Notes: generated by a model from the sequence alone, not told the origin. Positions 11,250 to 23,600 are shown, numbered from the stretch's first letter. The stretch: DNA of 64,000 nucleotides from Mytilus californianus (GCF_021869535.1 NW_026262712.1:104102140-104166139); one strand, 5' to 3'. Translations and numbers: made by a program.

Positions 11250-11570
11250 AAAATAACAAAAATACCAAACTCCAAGGAAAATTCAAATCGGAAAGTCCCT
11301 TATAAAATGGCAAAATCAAAAGCCCAAACACATCAAACGACTGGAAAACAACTGTCATATTCCTGACTCGGTACAGGCATTTCTTTATGTAGAAAATGGT
11401 GGATTAAACCTGGTTATATAGCTATCTTAACCTATCACTTGTATGACAGTCGAGACTATACGGTTTTTCTCATTGTTGAAGGCCGCCCGGCTGTCTGTAA
11501 TTGTTTACATCCACTTTATTTGAACTATGGTGGATAGTTGTCTCATTGGCAATCATACATACCTCATCTC
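11250..11570 (+). repeat. Family A repeat joined to a family B 3' end
   Basis: 11250-11420 carries family A motifs (AAATCGGAAAGTCCCTTATA, CATATTCCTGACTCGGTACA). 11450-11570 carries the family B end (TTGTCTCATTGGCAATCATA). The join suggests insertion of one repeat into the other. Confidence 0.5.
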
Positions 11571-12594
11571 CTTATTTCTATATTTGTCAAAAAATTTGGT
11601 TCGTTGAACAATGACTGAAAATCGGAAAACAAATTTATCAGTCGTTTGCATTTTCTGAAATATTACTGATTGAATTCTTTCAAAATAACCGAACATTTGT
11701 TACAAATCAAGCCGCAAAATCACCCGAAACATGCAGAGAAATATATCACTACTCACAGCTTACACTTAAGAAGTTAGACTGGCATCCCATTCATGTACAC
11801 CCAGCACAAACTTCAAAGACTGCATAGGCGACACAGACTGCAATCAGTAGTTTTTCCCGTATTTGAAATATAAATGCAATAGGCCTGTTCCCTTATTTTA
11901 GCAACTGAATTGATTAAAACCGTACTGTCTAAATAATTACATATGGTTTGATGTATAAATATATAGATATAATATAAATATGATTATTTATAATGGGAGT
12001 TTTTTTTTATGTCGCATTGCATTTCCCCCGACAAATGAGATTCTGTAACAATGAGGGGACCCCGAAGTTGCTTCTCTGGATAATTAAGGGTTTATGTAAC
12101 AGGTGATTATGAATAAAAGATGTTTAAAATTGAAAAAAATCGTATTTCAAACGGATTTCATACACTGCAACACGTAATCGACAAACATTTTTCTTGAAAG
12201 CGCTGAAAGGTGAGGAAGAGGTGGGGTACCAATGAAGAGGGACAAGGGATGGTGATATGCATATAAGATAAACCTTTAAAATGAAATGCTGATGTCGACC
12301 TGGTTTACCCATAAACTAACGATTTGATTCAGTTAAAAAATATATTGTTGGAATGAGATCTGTTCATGTCTTTTGTCCTTACTTCATGCATTAGTAATCA
12401 AGAATGCTGAAGTATGTAGTTATTTTTTTATTGAAATTTTCCACTGATTCGCCAATTAGAAAATGCATAGTAAATATCATGTTACATGCAAAATGTATGA
12501 ATGTGAAATGTCAATGTTATTTTGATGTGTTCATTTTATAAGCTACAGCAAACTTTAAGTGGTATTTTCCTAAGTTTTGTTTTCTATTTCATAG

Positions 12595-13060
12595 GGCGAC
12601 AGTTATAGCGTTATGTGCCACATGTAACGTAATTGTTCTTGTTTACGACAAGACTTATAGACAAAGTTTCGGTAAGATTGACGATTTCCACAAAATCATT
12701 ATACAACATATAGATTCAGAGAAGGTAGTTGTTGTTCTGTTGGGAAACAAAATAGACGAAACACACAAAGAAGAGGTGACCACAGACGAAGGTTATAATA
12801 AACACAAATATCTGAAGACAGACTTTTTCATAGAAACATCAGCAAAGACAGGACACAACATAAATGTACTTTTCAAAACAATTGAGGAAGAAGTAAAAAA
12901 CAAGCGGGAAAAGACCATAGAAGTTTTCCAGAAAGAGGAAACTGAATATTTGATAGACCCTCAAATTCAAACTTACATTTGCCCTTGTACATGTAAATGC
13001 ATTTGTCCATCTCGCCCGTGCTTGTTTTCATGCCATTGTTGTGTATGTACATTATTGTAG
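12595..13060 (+). CDS. Ras-superfamily small GTPase, last coding exon
   Basis: Follows a pyrimidine tract and CATAG acceptor. The frame reads ATVIALCATCNVIVLVYDKT, the core strand after switch II. GNKID then supplies the NKxD guanine-specificity motif (G4) and ETSAKTG the SAK motif (G5). After an acidic and basic helix the tail is strikingly cysteine-rich: about ten cysteines in the last 26 residues, ending in CTLL. CTLL fits a CaaX box with a final leucine, which favours geranylgeranylation. The other cysteines are plausible palmitoylation sites or a metal-binding patch (inference). The protein would be about 218 residues. Exon 1 leaves one base and this exon offers one base where two are needed, so a microexon or an indel must intervene. 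An in-frame acceptor ending at 12548 would add 15 residues without a stop. Confidence 0.75.
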
Positions 13061-13182
13061 ACAGTGATATGAATGATATAAAAACAATAGATGAAATATG
13101 TGAATATTAAACACACACTTTTCTGATCTCATTCAGCTGCAGCAAATGATGTGAAGCACTGCATCTTGAAGTTTATTTATCA

Positions 13183-13188
13183 AATAAA
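13183..13188 (+). terminator. Poly(A) signal of the small GTPase
   Basis: AATAAA on the plus strand, about 120 bases after the TAG of the last exon. Confidence 0.5.
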
Positions 13189-13232
13189 GATAAATATTGT
13201 AACTGTTGTTTGAAGTTTTGCATATATTTGGT

Positions 13233-13990
13233 TTAAATTAATGCAATTAATTGTCGTTCCTCTAACTCCAAGCATTTTCCCATATATTGTATATAAGATT
13301 TAAAATCAGTATATGGTATTTCACATTTAGATATTGGTTCGTTTAGGACATTCTTTGCTTCCTGGTCTAAAACTGTGTTTCCGTGGACGCCGGTATGACT
13401 TGACACCCATAGAAATATAATTTCTTTATTGAGAATTTTCAAATGTCTCATTACGTAAAGGATTTTTAGAATTAACTGGTTTTTAATTTTGGTATTTTAT
13501 ATTGCTCGAAGACATGATAGCAAATCCAAACATATGACAAACTTCTCAGAAGTAGCAAAAAACTGCAAGGCCAGAATTATTGCCTTAGGTTATGCAGTGA
13601 AGATGGATGCAGCAGGAGGCAAGCAAAGAGCAACAAAGACAGCAACAGACGACACCCTGTCTCTATCCCTCGATCCATCAGTATAAACAGTTGAAAAATC
13701 AGATTTGCTGGACTTTATTTCAGCAAAATTTTGCTAAATCAAAAGAGGATTTGATTTGGGGACATTTTCAAGTTTGAACTGAGTCAACAGATTTCAAGTC
13801 AAAGGTAGTTAAAAGTGGTTTTAAAAGAATGCCTAATGGATGAATTTTATTTTCATAAATGGGATTGAAAACACAGTTGTAGGCAGGGTTGTCTGGAAAT
13901 GCTTTTAGCTTGACAGCATACTGAAGATCAAGCTTCAAACGTCTATGAGAGAGTGAAAGCTCGCCGGCGTCTACATATAAACTCAACTGG
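13233..13990 (-). pseudogene. LINE (RNase H type): 3' end with RNase H remnant
   Basis: 13986-13768 encodes VDAGELSLSHRRLKLDLQYA and onward, the linker between RT and RNase H in I/Jockey-group LINE proteins. 13451-13233 encodes IIFLWVSSHTGVHGNTVLDQ, the RNase H segment in which the S-H-x-G-x-x-G-N block and the following D-x-x-A-K are typical. The two parts are separated by about 320 bases holding an unrelated plus-strand frame. This is the 3' portion of the element whose endonuclease lies at 16.8-17.7 kb. Confidence 0.7.
13489..13686 (+). CDS. Unrecognised short open frame inside the LINE
   Basis: Sixty-five residues with higher GC than its surroundings (NCKARIIALGYAVKMDAAGG, then a threonine/serine-rich end), ending at TAA. 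It interrupts the minus-strand LINE between its linker and RNase H. Its different composition suggests inserted foreign sequence, perhaps a retrocopied exon. No splice sites or poly(A) tail are evident. Function unknown. Confidence 0.25.
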   Translation: MVFYIARRHDSKSKHMTNFSEVAKNCKARIIALGYAVKMDAAGGKQRATKTATDDTLSLSLDPSV

Positions 13991-13999
13991 CGAGGTTAT

Positions 14000-14933
14000 T
14001 TTAAAGGCACAAAGACATAGACGAAGACCTTGGTTATGCACAGTAACTAGAATTTCTATTTGTTTTCATCAACCATTTTAATCTGGTTTCCGTTTAAGTA
14101 AAGGATCAAGATGCAATTTCCGTTTGTCGCAGAAATGCATCCCGACGGTTTTTGAAGCAGAAAATTTATAACCATTTTCAGAAGCCCATTTTTCAATTCT
14201 ACCAAAACTTTATTGTAATTTACGTTCTATATCACTCATATTTTGGCCTCTGTAACAGATTAAGAAATCATCACGTACACAGCACAGAACCTTCCATATT
14301 GCTTTTTAAAACTTCAACATGACTGTTAATTTTCAAACTGAACAATATTACAGAAAAATACTCACCTGAGAGACACCCATTTCCTGATCATAAAGATCAG
14401 ACATGGTTGAATTTACTCTCTCTGTTAGAGCGAAAATTCGAAATGAAAAACTTCAAGCGAGGTATCTGGTAATTAAGTGTTTTAACAGTTGATAGCGGAT
14501 ATTATCAGGACCACAAGCTGTATCATGGGCCTGCTTTATATAAAGATGTTTTAAGTTCTTCCAACGAAAAGAGTTTATTGTAATTTTCTCCATTTTTCGA
14601 TTTAAAGTTCAATTTTCTTTTTTCTTTTTAAATTTCTTAAAATCTTCTTTGCAATTGTCAGAGGAAAAAGATTTCGAAAAAGTTTCTCCTAGCTTGTTGG
14701 CAATATCTTTTTCCGATGTTCATAAAGTATTGCCTTCCTTTTTTGATCATTTGAATCAAGTTCCATACTTTTGTCATTGGAGTGCGAGATTTCATTCCCG
14801 AGACAAACTTTTGCCAAGAAGAACGCCGAGCTTGTTTGCATATCCGTTGTGCCTTTGCACGAAAAATACGAAATCGCTAAGGTTTTCCGAAGAAGGCTGT
14901 TTATTAAACCGTATTTCAGATTTGTTTACGTAA
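14000..14933 (-). pseudogene. LINE (RNase H type): decayed reverse-transcriptase region
   Basis: On the minus strand, 14230-14290 reads VRDDFLICYRG, corresponding to the Y-V-D-D active-site block followed by F-L-I-C-Y-R-G; the tyrosine-valine pair has decayed. Near 14933-14650 the frames include FNKQPSSENLSDF and a basic, glutamine-rich stretch found between endonuclease and RT in this group. Many stops and shifts break the frame, so the element is inactive. Confidence 0.6.
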
Positions 14934-14936
14934 ATC

Positions 14937-16782
14937 ATATAAGCCGATAACAGTCCATTCTGTTAAATATTGGACAGGTCTGAGGCCGCAGACCGAAGAC
15001 CTGTGTCCAATATTTTACTTAATGGACTGTTAGAGGCTTATATCTTACTTAAAACATTGTTTAAGGCGTCAAAAAAGGTAAAAAAAAAACCCAAACAAAT
15101 ACAAACTTGTGTTTAGATTTATTTTTATAAAGTGTGTAAATTGTTTTGTGAATTAATTTTATTTACATTATCCTACATGTTGGCAGTATGACGCAGGCCC
15201 CCTCCTTCCTTCTTTGTTCACCAAAATTTATCTTGACTCGGTGGTTGTCTTGCAAGAGACGGTTATTGTTTACCCAAACCCGAATATCCCCCCTTTTTCT
15301 GTTTTTTTTTCTGCAAGGTCGTGGTGCTCTTTTTTTGTTTATTTGTATTGATTTGATGTCCCTTGTGGGTTGTTTTTAATGTTACCGAAACATAATTTTG
15401 TCTCTCGATTTCCCTTTGCAAAACAGGTGATCATATCTTTGTTCTGTGCTAAATGTATAATAATTGACCTCAATCAATTTTACCTCTGAGATCTAAACTA
15501 AAGTGAAGTGTCTGAAACTGTTTGGAAAGAAGCAATTGAATTAGTATTTTGGTGTTATATTACATTGTATATATACAAGACAAATATTTTTATTTATCCC
15601 CCCATTTTCAATCAATTCGATGCAGTAAAGGGTTTTATGTTCAAATTTATATAACACAATCACAAACTTTCTAAAACTTATTTATCAAACATATTATTAA
15701 ATCTAGCACCTACGTTTATTTAATTTCAAGATAGTACATCGGTTTAAAAATAACGATCACTACGAACAAAGTGCGAATATGACACATGATGATTGATTTG
15801 TTTAACATATAACCTGCGGGAACGTGTTCCTTTATTCTGCTTCCCATATTCATCGTTGTTGATAAGCGATGTGTTGCATTATATTCATATTCAAGTAATA
15901 ATATCAGATTTAAAAAAACTTGTTAATAAACGCCGACATCTGAAAATTATAAAAAAAAACTATTGTAGTCCCGTAGTTTATGAAGTAAGGTCTCGATTTG
16001 CACTTTGTACACATGTTTTGGGTTTAGGTTGTTAATCAAGTTCTTGATTAGCTATTTTGGCCAAGGAACAATATGTGTCTTGCACATCAACACTTTGTAA
16101 AACACTTACTTCAGATGAACGATTTTCTCTTGATTATCATTATACAATCATTTTACTTCTGGTCCTTGTATTGCGGCATGATATATCAAGCGTTAGAAGC
16201 ACTATTTAATTTTTATTTTTCATTTTAATTGTAGCTGAATATGATGTTAGGAAGAAAAAGAGCAACACCGGAGTTCGATTATGATATCCAAAGACGGACA
16301 AGGACAAATCTTTTGAAAAAAGAAATACATTTCAAAGCAACAAAATCAAAACTTACAACGAGCATTATCAACCAAATTGGTGCAAAAGGATACAACCAAA
16401 ACATGAGAAAAATGGCTATGAAATAAGTATTGGCAGTGTTAAAAATCAATTTGAAAGTGATTTGTTTCTCAACCGTCTTGATGAGTGCCAAAATTATTGT
16501 AATGGAAGGTGACTTTAATAAAAAATATTTTTGTGTTATTGTCATTTTTTTCACACGAAGAAAACAATTGTGGGAATTGATTGATTTTTTCAATTTTGAA
16601 TTATCATTTACCTGTAAGTATCAATTATGCTACCTTAAGCTGTCCAATATTTTTAAGAAAGAGGAGGGTTATTCTTAAAATATTGGACAGTTGAAGGTAA
16701 CATAATGGTTTCTTCCAGGTAAATGACTGTAATCACTTAAGTAAAGAACAACATTAGAATGACGTCACAACAATGTTTTAAG
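14937..16782. mobile_element. 1.8-kb insertion with palindromic ends, splitting the LINE
   Basis: The LINE frame stops matching at about 14935 and resumes at about 16783, so this block is an insertion. Its left end is a hairpin: TATAAGCCGATAACAGTCCA near 14938 is inverted at 15025-15044. Its right end is another: CATTTACCTGTAAGTATCAA near 16605 is inverted at about 16705-16726. Both hairpins carry CCAATATTT/AAATATTGGACA at their inner part. ACTTAAAACATTGTT at 15048 is inverted at 16769-16782 (AACAATGTTTTAAG). No transposase is visible. It is probably a non-autonomous foldback element carrying captured DNA. Confidence 0.5.
16223..16426 (+). CDS. Possible terminal exon of unknown protein
   Basis: A good acceptor (TTTTCATTTTAATTGTAG) precedes a frame starting MMLGRKRATPEFDYDIQRRT, 61 residues and very basic, ending in TAA. 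TTAATAAAA, containing an AATAAA, follows about 90 bases later. It lies inside the insertion that splits the LINE. It might be a captured host exon, but no partner exon is identifiable. Confidence 0.25.
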
Positions 16783-17680
16783 GTTATTTATGTATTGACC
16801 ACAGTCGTCATAAAACCATGGTTTAGTGGGATTTTTCGGATTTGCAAAGGTCTTAGGAATTGTTCTGTCAGTGATTGACGTTAAAATTGTATTAAAAGTT
16901 AGAGTTGGATCGTTAACAGCGTCATACATCTTCGAATGTAATTCATCTGCACACAGAGTCTCAAACAAAGATCAATCAGCCTTGTCCAGTTTCCAACGAG
17001 GGAATCTGTTGAGCAGAAGTAAAGAGATGCTCAAGTACTATTGGAAAGTGATCACTTCCACAAAGATCATTGTGTACACGCCGTGAAAAATCTAGTAGAA
17101 GAGAAGGATCGCATATAGTTAAATCAATAGAACAATAGGCACCGTTTCCAGGATGAAGATAAGTATCAGATCCATCATTAAAAATGCACAAGGCTTCTTG
17201 AGACACAAAGTCTTATATAATTTTGTCCTTGTCATTCAAGGATTTGCTACCCATATTGGATTATATGCTTAGAAATCCCCCATCAGAATATAAGGTGAGT
17301 GTAACAGTTCAGTTTAATTTTTAAGTTTTGATTTATCAATTGTAGAACTAGGAGGAATATAAATTGAACATAAATTAATTGGTTTGTCCAAAGATAAACA
17401 AACAGCAACTGCATGCAGGTCTGTGGTGAGTTAGACCGTACTATGAATGACGTCAACTTCACAACAACTGCTGATCCTCCAGTAGAACGTTCATCTTCCT
17501 TTGAAAAAGTACTACTAGTATACATGGTATATCCCTTTAAAGAGAAATTGTTACTTTCTTTTAAGTGAGTTTCTTGAAGACAAAATACAACAGGCAAAGA
17601 AGACTGAACTAAAAGTGTTAACTCATGAATATTTATTTTAAGATCGCGGCAATTCCATTGGATAAGATTAGTCACGAACG
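16765..17680 (-). pseudogene. LINE (RNase H type): endonuclease domain, frameshifted
   Basis: 17675-17283 begins MTNLIQWNCRDLKINIHELT, the apurinic-type endonuclease start with its N-W-N-C-R-G-like block (here Q-W-N-C-R-D), followed by VFCLQETHLK, which holds the catalytic glutamate motif Q-E-T-H-L. 17206-16976 gives YCSIDLTICDPSLLLDFSRR and CGSDHFPIVLE, the S-D-H-x-P-I metal and catalytic block. 16968-16765 continues with KPWFYDDCGQYINNLKTLL just before the RT. These belong to one ORF2 broken by shifts. The order is minus strand from 17.68 kb to 13.23 kb. Confidence 0.75.
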
Positions 17681-17699
17681 ACGAGAAGGGCGAATGTGA

Positions 17700-18020
17700 T
17701 CAATAGATATAAGATGTGGTATGAGTGCCAATGAGACCACTCTCCATCCAAGTCACAATTTATAAAAGTAAACGATTATAGGTCACAGTACGGTCTTCAA
17801 CACGGAGCCTTGGCTCACACCGAACAGCAAGCTGTAAAGGGCCCCCAAAATAACTGGTGTTAAACCATTCAAACAGGAAAACAAACGGTCTAATTTATAT
17901 AAAAAACGAGAAACGAGAAACAATTTTGAACCACATCAACAAACGACAACTACTGAACATCAGATTCCTGACTTAGGACAAGTGTAAACAATTGCAGCGG
18001 GTTTAAACGTTTTAATGGTA
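17700..18020 (-). repeat. Dispersed repeat family B, reverse copy
   Basis: Starts with GTGGTATGAGTGCCAATGAG, the reverse of the family end. It continues through GGTCACAGTACGGTCTTCAA and GATTCCTGACTTAGGACAAG to GCAGCGGGTTTAAACGTTTT. Confidence 0.6.
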
Positions 18021-18332
18021 CCAAACCTTCACCCTTATCTGAAACAATAGTGTAACATCACAACATAGAAAGACATACTATAAAATATCAATTGAAATGG
18101 CTTAACTCAACCAAAAGACATATTAACACAAGTGAACATACACTGAATGAATAAATTTGATCTATGATACAATGTAAATACAAAATCAATTAAATAAGGG
18201 GTGAATAATTAAAGTAACAATATAATACCGCTGTGAAATGTGAAACAATTTCAGAAAAACAACAATAACATTGAACAAAAATCCGCCATCTACAATAATA
18301 TTATACACAGGTAAATGAAAATAATTCTGTAG

Positions 18333-18590
18333 TTAGGTATACAGTTTAAATGGAGAAAGAAAATATTTAAGTTTGTCAGCATGTTTCCTTCGATCACCAT
18401 GTGATTGTGTTTTTTCTGATTGAACAACATATTTGCATTCCATCTGCGAGTCCTCTAACGCAGCAAACTTATTTTGGAGAGAATAATTTCTCTCCTTGAC
18501 TCGATTTTCTAGAGGATGTTTTCCCTCCTCGCGCGTCCAAAATTCAAAACGTATTGAATTATTAGTATATAGTTAAGCAAAAATATTGTT
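18333..18590 (-). pseudogene. Coding-looking fragment, possibly LINE ORF1 end
   Basis: A minus-strand frame without its own early ATG reads TREEGKHPLENRVKERNYSL, continues with a coiled-coil-like stretch (NKFAALEDSQMECKYVVQ) and ends RKHADKLKYFLSPFKLYT at a TAA. It lies directly upstream, in transcript sense, of the endonuclease of the LINE at 13.2-17.7 kb, with a family B repeat between. This position suggests the tail of its first ORF. A host exon is the alternative. Confidence 0.35.
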
Positions 18591-18599
18591 TCACCCCAA

Positions 18600-19660
18600 C
18601 TTCAAAATCTAGGAAAAATAAGTTTTTTACATTTACTTATTGGTAAATAAACTACATCTTTACGCATTTCATGCAAAATGCTGGTGATTGACACTTGTCG
18701 TTGACGAAGTTGTGACAAAGTTTTATTATTTTATTATTCATTTATGATGCACAGGTGAATATACTTAAAATATTTTATTCAATAGTTTATTTTATGATTA
18801 TTTATGATGAAACATACATATCAATAAGAATTCAAAATATTAATCTTTGTAAATCATGATACTATTGAGTAGTTTTTGTTTTATGTATATTTGGTTTTGA
18901 ACAACATTATCACTGTTACTTATAGGTTTAAACATTCTGAAATGATGGAAATTGATAGTACGACTTTTCATCCTTCTACGAATATATGAGATTATATTTG
19001 AAAACGTACAAGAAAAAAAAAAGCCACAGTTTCAAACATTACTTACAGATTTTTCTTCTTACTCATTAAAATCCACACTTCGTTCATACTATAGCTCTGA
19101 ATTCTTTATTTAAGAAAAACACGGGGTCTATGATGCTATCCTAACTTTAGGCGGCCTTCGGTAACCTACCTTTAGACTATGAAATGGCATAAGACCATCC
19201 TAAGACAGCTTTTTTTAATGACCCACGGGAACAACTTCAATAAACAGGTACCAGGTCTTCAGGTCTGTCTTTTAATAAATCATGAAATTAGGAAAGTGGT
19301 TTACATGTATATGTTCCCTATTCTCGTAATTCTCATCTAATAATAATAAAAGTGACAATACATTTTAATATGTTTATATTTTTATAGTTGATACATTTGC
19401 TATGAAATAGTCATTATCATATAATGCAAATGTCTAGTACAATTTTATAGAAAAGACAAAATATTTTTTTTTTAACGTAACTAATATATTTTATTGCACA
19501 CTATTGCTGTTAACAATTTACTTATTGTACAGCATTGCACTAAGTATCCCTGATATATTAGTTATAAGGTATCCAGGGAGAATATCTAATAAGAGTGAAT
19601 TGATATTACCTTACAATATTACAATATTTTAAATAATTTCAAGAATATTCCACTTCTATC
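18600..19660. other. AT-rich spacer
   Basis: Contains a diverged short TIR-type segment at about 19120-19255 (TAAGACCATCCTAAGACAGC, then AATAAACAGGTACC), related to the 9.3-kb MITE. I see no genes. Confidence 0.4.
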
Positions 19661-19669
19661 CGATAATGG

Positions 19670-20165
19670 TTTTTGTCGAGCCTTCGACTTTTGTCGAAAA
19701 AGTGAGACATAGCGATCCTACATTCCGTCGGCGTCGTCGTCGTCGTCGGCGGCGTCCACAAATATTCACTCTGTGGTTAAAGTTTTTGAAATTTTAATAA
19801 CTTTCTTAAACTATCCTGGATTTCTACCAAACTTGGACAGAAGCTTGTTTATGATCATAAGATTATATTCAAAAGTAGATTTTGTAAAAAAAAAATTCCA
19901 TTTTTTCCGTATTTTACTTATAAATGGACTTAGTTTTTCTTCCAGTCAACATTACATACATTCTGCAGTTTAAGTTTTTAAAACATTTATTAGATTCATA
20001 AATTATCCTGGATTTTTACCAAACTTGGACAGAAGCTACTTACAATCAAAAGATAGTATAGAGAGGAATATTTTTATTAATTTTTTTCCTTTATTTGTTG
20101 AGCCTGCGATTAACACCAAAAGTAGGCGAGACACTGGGTTCCAAGGAACCCTTACGAATTTTTCT
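19670..20165 (+). repeat. GTCGTCG-containing dispersed repeat
   Basis: Opens with GTCGAGCCTTCGACTTTTGT and CATAGCGATCCTACATTCCG, then a GTC-rich run at about 19727-19756. A roughly 195-bp internal unit is duplicated: ATCCTGGATTTCTACCAAAC near 19816 and ATCCTGGATTTTTACCAAAC near 20006, both followed by TTGGACAGAAGCT. It ends near AGGCGAGACACTGGGTTCCA. I recognise this type as abundant in molluscs. No coding sequence. Confidence 0.6.
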
Positions 20166-20699
20166 TATTAGTTAATATACAGCGTGTTGCAGTCATCATC
20201 TTTGATTTGATGTTCTTGATTATTTTAACCGAATTTGAATAACTACGGAATATAATATTTAGACAACTTGTCCTTTGTTAACAGGTAAGTTGACCATAAT
20301 CTTCTTGTTTTTTGTATCATAAGCAAATTTTGCACTTATTTGAACTTTGTGCAGTTCTGACTAAAATATAAACAAACTACTCAGGTAGACATGATTATAC
20401 ACAACATCAGAATATACAACACAAAGTTACAAAAAAAGAAAAAGAAACAAAAAAGAAGAAAACAAAAAGTGTGTATTATACAACAATATGTATATCTTTT
20501 AAACATGTGTTAGGTATGGGAAAGAACGTAAAAGTCACCTGATCATGACATGCTCGCGTCATGTGACTTCAAGGATATTGGTTGGGTATTATGTAAATAT
20601 GTTTTGGTATGTTTAAAGTTAAAACTTTTATGATTGTTTTATATGGTTGAGGGTTTTGATAATTAATTTGCTATTTTTTCTTTTAATAACATTATTGAC

Positions 20700-23600
20700 T
20701 TCAACAATATACTGTACTTCTGCTTTAAATATTCTTTTTGATTCAGAGATATAATATGATTTATAGATAGACAAAAATATTATAGTCAAAAGGTAGTTAA
20801 TTTCATAGTAAGCTTCATCGTTTATTTTATATCCTACAGACTACAAGATTTTACATATTTAGAATGCTTTCATTGAAACCTAAGAAGTTAAGTAGGCTTA
20901 ATATTTTTGATATAAAATCATTGTTGTAGCTGCAAGAGAGAAAAAAATGTTCATAATCCTCCTTTATACTACAATGATTACATTTATTATCTGAGAGTAT
21001 TTTACTAATAAATCATTGCATGGAAGAATAAAATGAATTAATTTCCACCTAAACATTTTCAGTTTATTGTCAGGTAAGTAGTGAAAGATAAAGTTAAAAC
21101 AATTTTCTAGTTTAAAATATAAGTTTTTGGCAAACAATTTTTCCCAAGTTATAACTCCTATTGGTTTATCTGGTTTATTGTCATTTATAATAATGTTATA
21201 TGATTTCTTTGTTAAGCATGATTTTTAGACTTTTTGTTTTTATGAATATTAACTTTGGTTTTAATTGAATTATCTTGACTTATTATGGTAAGCCAATGAT
21301 TTGGTATTGCTTTTTTAATGCAAGATATCTGCCTGATCCAATTTTATTTATTTTTTAGTTTAGAAAGTATATATGTTTCTGAAATTTGACCTCTATCATC
21401 TATGATATCATTTATGCTTTTTACCCATTCTTCTAAAAATAAACATTTTCCATTTTGTCTGATAAAATTATTTCCCCATATAAACTGTTTTTTTATTTGC
21501 AGAAAGTCTTGTGGGTATGTAGATCCACCTCCTTTCACACAAATCCAAGTTTTAATTAATTCTTGGTAAAATTCTGTTAGACTTTTGAAAATTGTTTTAT
21601 CTAGATCATTTATATTTTTTAGATTCATTTTAAAAATTATCAAACTATTACCTAATTTATTTAAATAAAATCTTGGGATAACTGTCCAATTGTCATTTTC
21701 AGTATCAAATAATTTTGTTATCCAACCTATGTGTATGGATTTTATAAACATATCAATGTCTATCATTTTAAGTCCCCCTTTATTAAACTCGTTGTAAGTG
21801 TTGATCTTTTAATTTTATCTCTTTTACCATTCCATATAAAATTGTATATGAGGATTTGAATTTTTGTAACAAATCTTTTGGTATGACAGTATATGATACT
21901 ATGTATGTTAAGTTTGGTAGAATTAAAGATTTAGTTATTACTATTCTTCCTAATATACTTAGTTTTCTTTTCCTCCAGTTAGCTATTATTTTTTTCACAT
22001 TTCAGTATTTGTTTTTCAATATTTAGTTTCTGACATTCTGATTTATTATGCCCAAAATAAATTCCCAAACTTTTGATTGGATTATTACACCAGTTAATAT
22101 TTTCATATTTTTCTTTACAGTCAATGTTTAAATTTGCCAAGTCATATTCCTTCAGTTTTAGTTCTATTAAGTTTAAGACCAGAAAAGTTGCCAAATGTTT
22201 CAATTAAATTTAATGCTACTGTGATGTCTTATTTAGATTGTAAGAACAGAGTGGTATCATCTGCTAGTTGACATATTTGTAGGGTATTAGTGCTACTATC
22301 TAGCTTAATTTCTAATCCTTTAATATTTTTATTTTCTCTAATTTTTATCGCCATTATTTCTACAACAAGAACAAAAAGTAACGAAGATAACGGACAGCCT
22401 TGTTTAATTCCACAAAATGCTTTAAAACGACTTGACACCCAGCCATTATTAGTTATGCATCCTTTAATGTCTGAATACATTAGTTGAATCCGTTTTAGAA
22501 AACTTTCTTTAAAACCAATTTTTTTTAGTGTTTCAAACATAACGATCCACTCAAGAGAGTCAAAAGCTTTGCTAAAATCTAGAAATAAAACAGCTCCATC
22601 TATTTTCTGAGTAGTCAATAGCATCCTGTATCTGTCTAATATTGAAACCAATGTACCTATTTTTTATATATCCTTTATGATCAGAGTGTACAAGTTTATG
22701 AAGTAAAGGTTTGAGTCTTTGCACCAGTGCATATGCCAGAAGTTTCACATCATAGTTCAAAAGTGGTATAGGTCGATAGTTGTCAAGCGACAAAGGGTAA
22801 TTAATTTTATAAAATAATGATTTAACACCTTTTTTTGTGTGTTTGACAATTCTCCTCTAGTATAGCAATAATTAAATGTAGATACTATTAAATTTTTTAA
22901 TTCCTCCCAAAACTTTCTGTAAAATTCAATATTTAGTCCGTCTAATCCTGGGGCACGGTTTAGTTTCATTTTAAAGATAGCGTCTGTGCATTCTTCTACA
23001 GTTATTTCTCCTTCGCAAACGTAACTTTCACTTTCACTTAATTTTTTATGTTTTTTAATATCATTTAAATAATTTTGTGTTTCTTCTAAGTTTGGATTTC
23101 TTGACGTGTATAAATCTTTATAATATTTTACTTCAAGGTTTAATATTTTTTCCTGATCTCTAGTAATCTTTCCTTTTTCATCATATAATTGTGTTATGGT
23201 TTTTTTGCTTTGCCTAGATTTCTCAAGACCTAGAAAATAAGCTGAATTTTTTTCACCCATTTCCACCCATTTTGCTCTAGCTCTAATTTGGTTACCCTTT
23301 ATTTTTTCAAAGTATAGCTTTCCTAATTCATCTTCTGTATTTTCTATTGTTTGTAATAATGTTTTTTTAGTTATATTATTGTTTATAGTATCAGCTAGGA
23401 TATTAAGTCTTTGTAAGTCTTTTTCTAAAATGTCTATTTTATCTCTTTTCTATCTAGCTTTGAATTTGCAATAGTTAATTGAAATATCTCTTACCTCTGT
23501 TTTAAAATTATCCCATAGTTTGTCGAGATCGGGATTGTTTGTACTTTTATTTTTATAATTGGTTATCAAATTAGAAATTGTTTTCACATAGTCCTCATTT

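Larger units (their letters stand above)
6833..12594 (+). other. Large TE-filled intron of the small GTPase
   Basis: The donor GTGAGT at 6833 and the acceptor TTTCTATTTCATAG ending at 12594 bound about 5.8 kb. It contains at least one 1.1-kb TIR element, two foldback or TIR elements near 8.1 and 9.3 kb, a Penelope-like remnant at 10.2 kb and several dispersed repeats. Splicing directly across these borders is out of frame by one base, so a small exon may lie inside. Confidence 0.65.
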
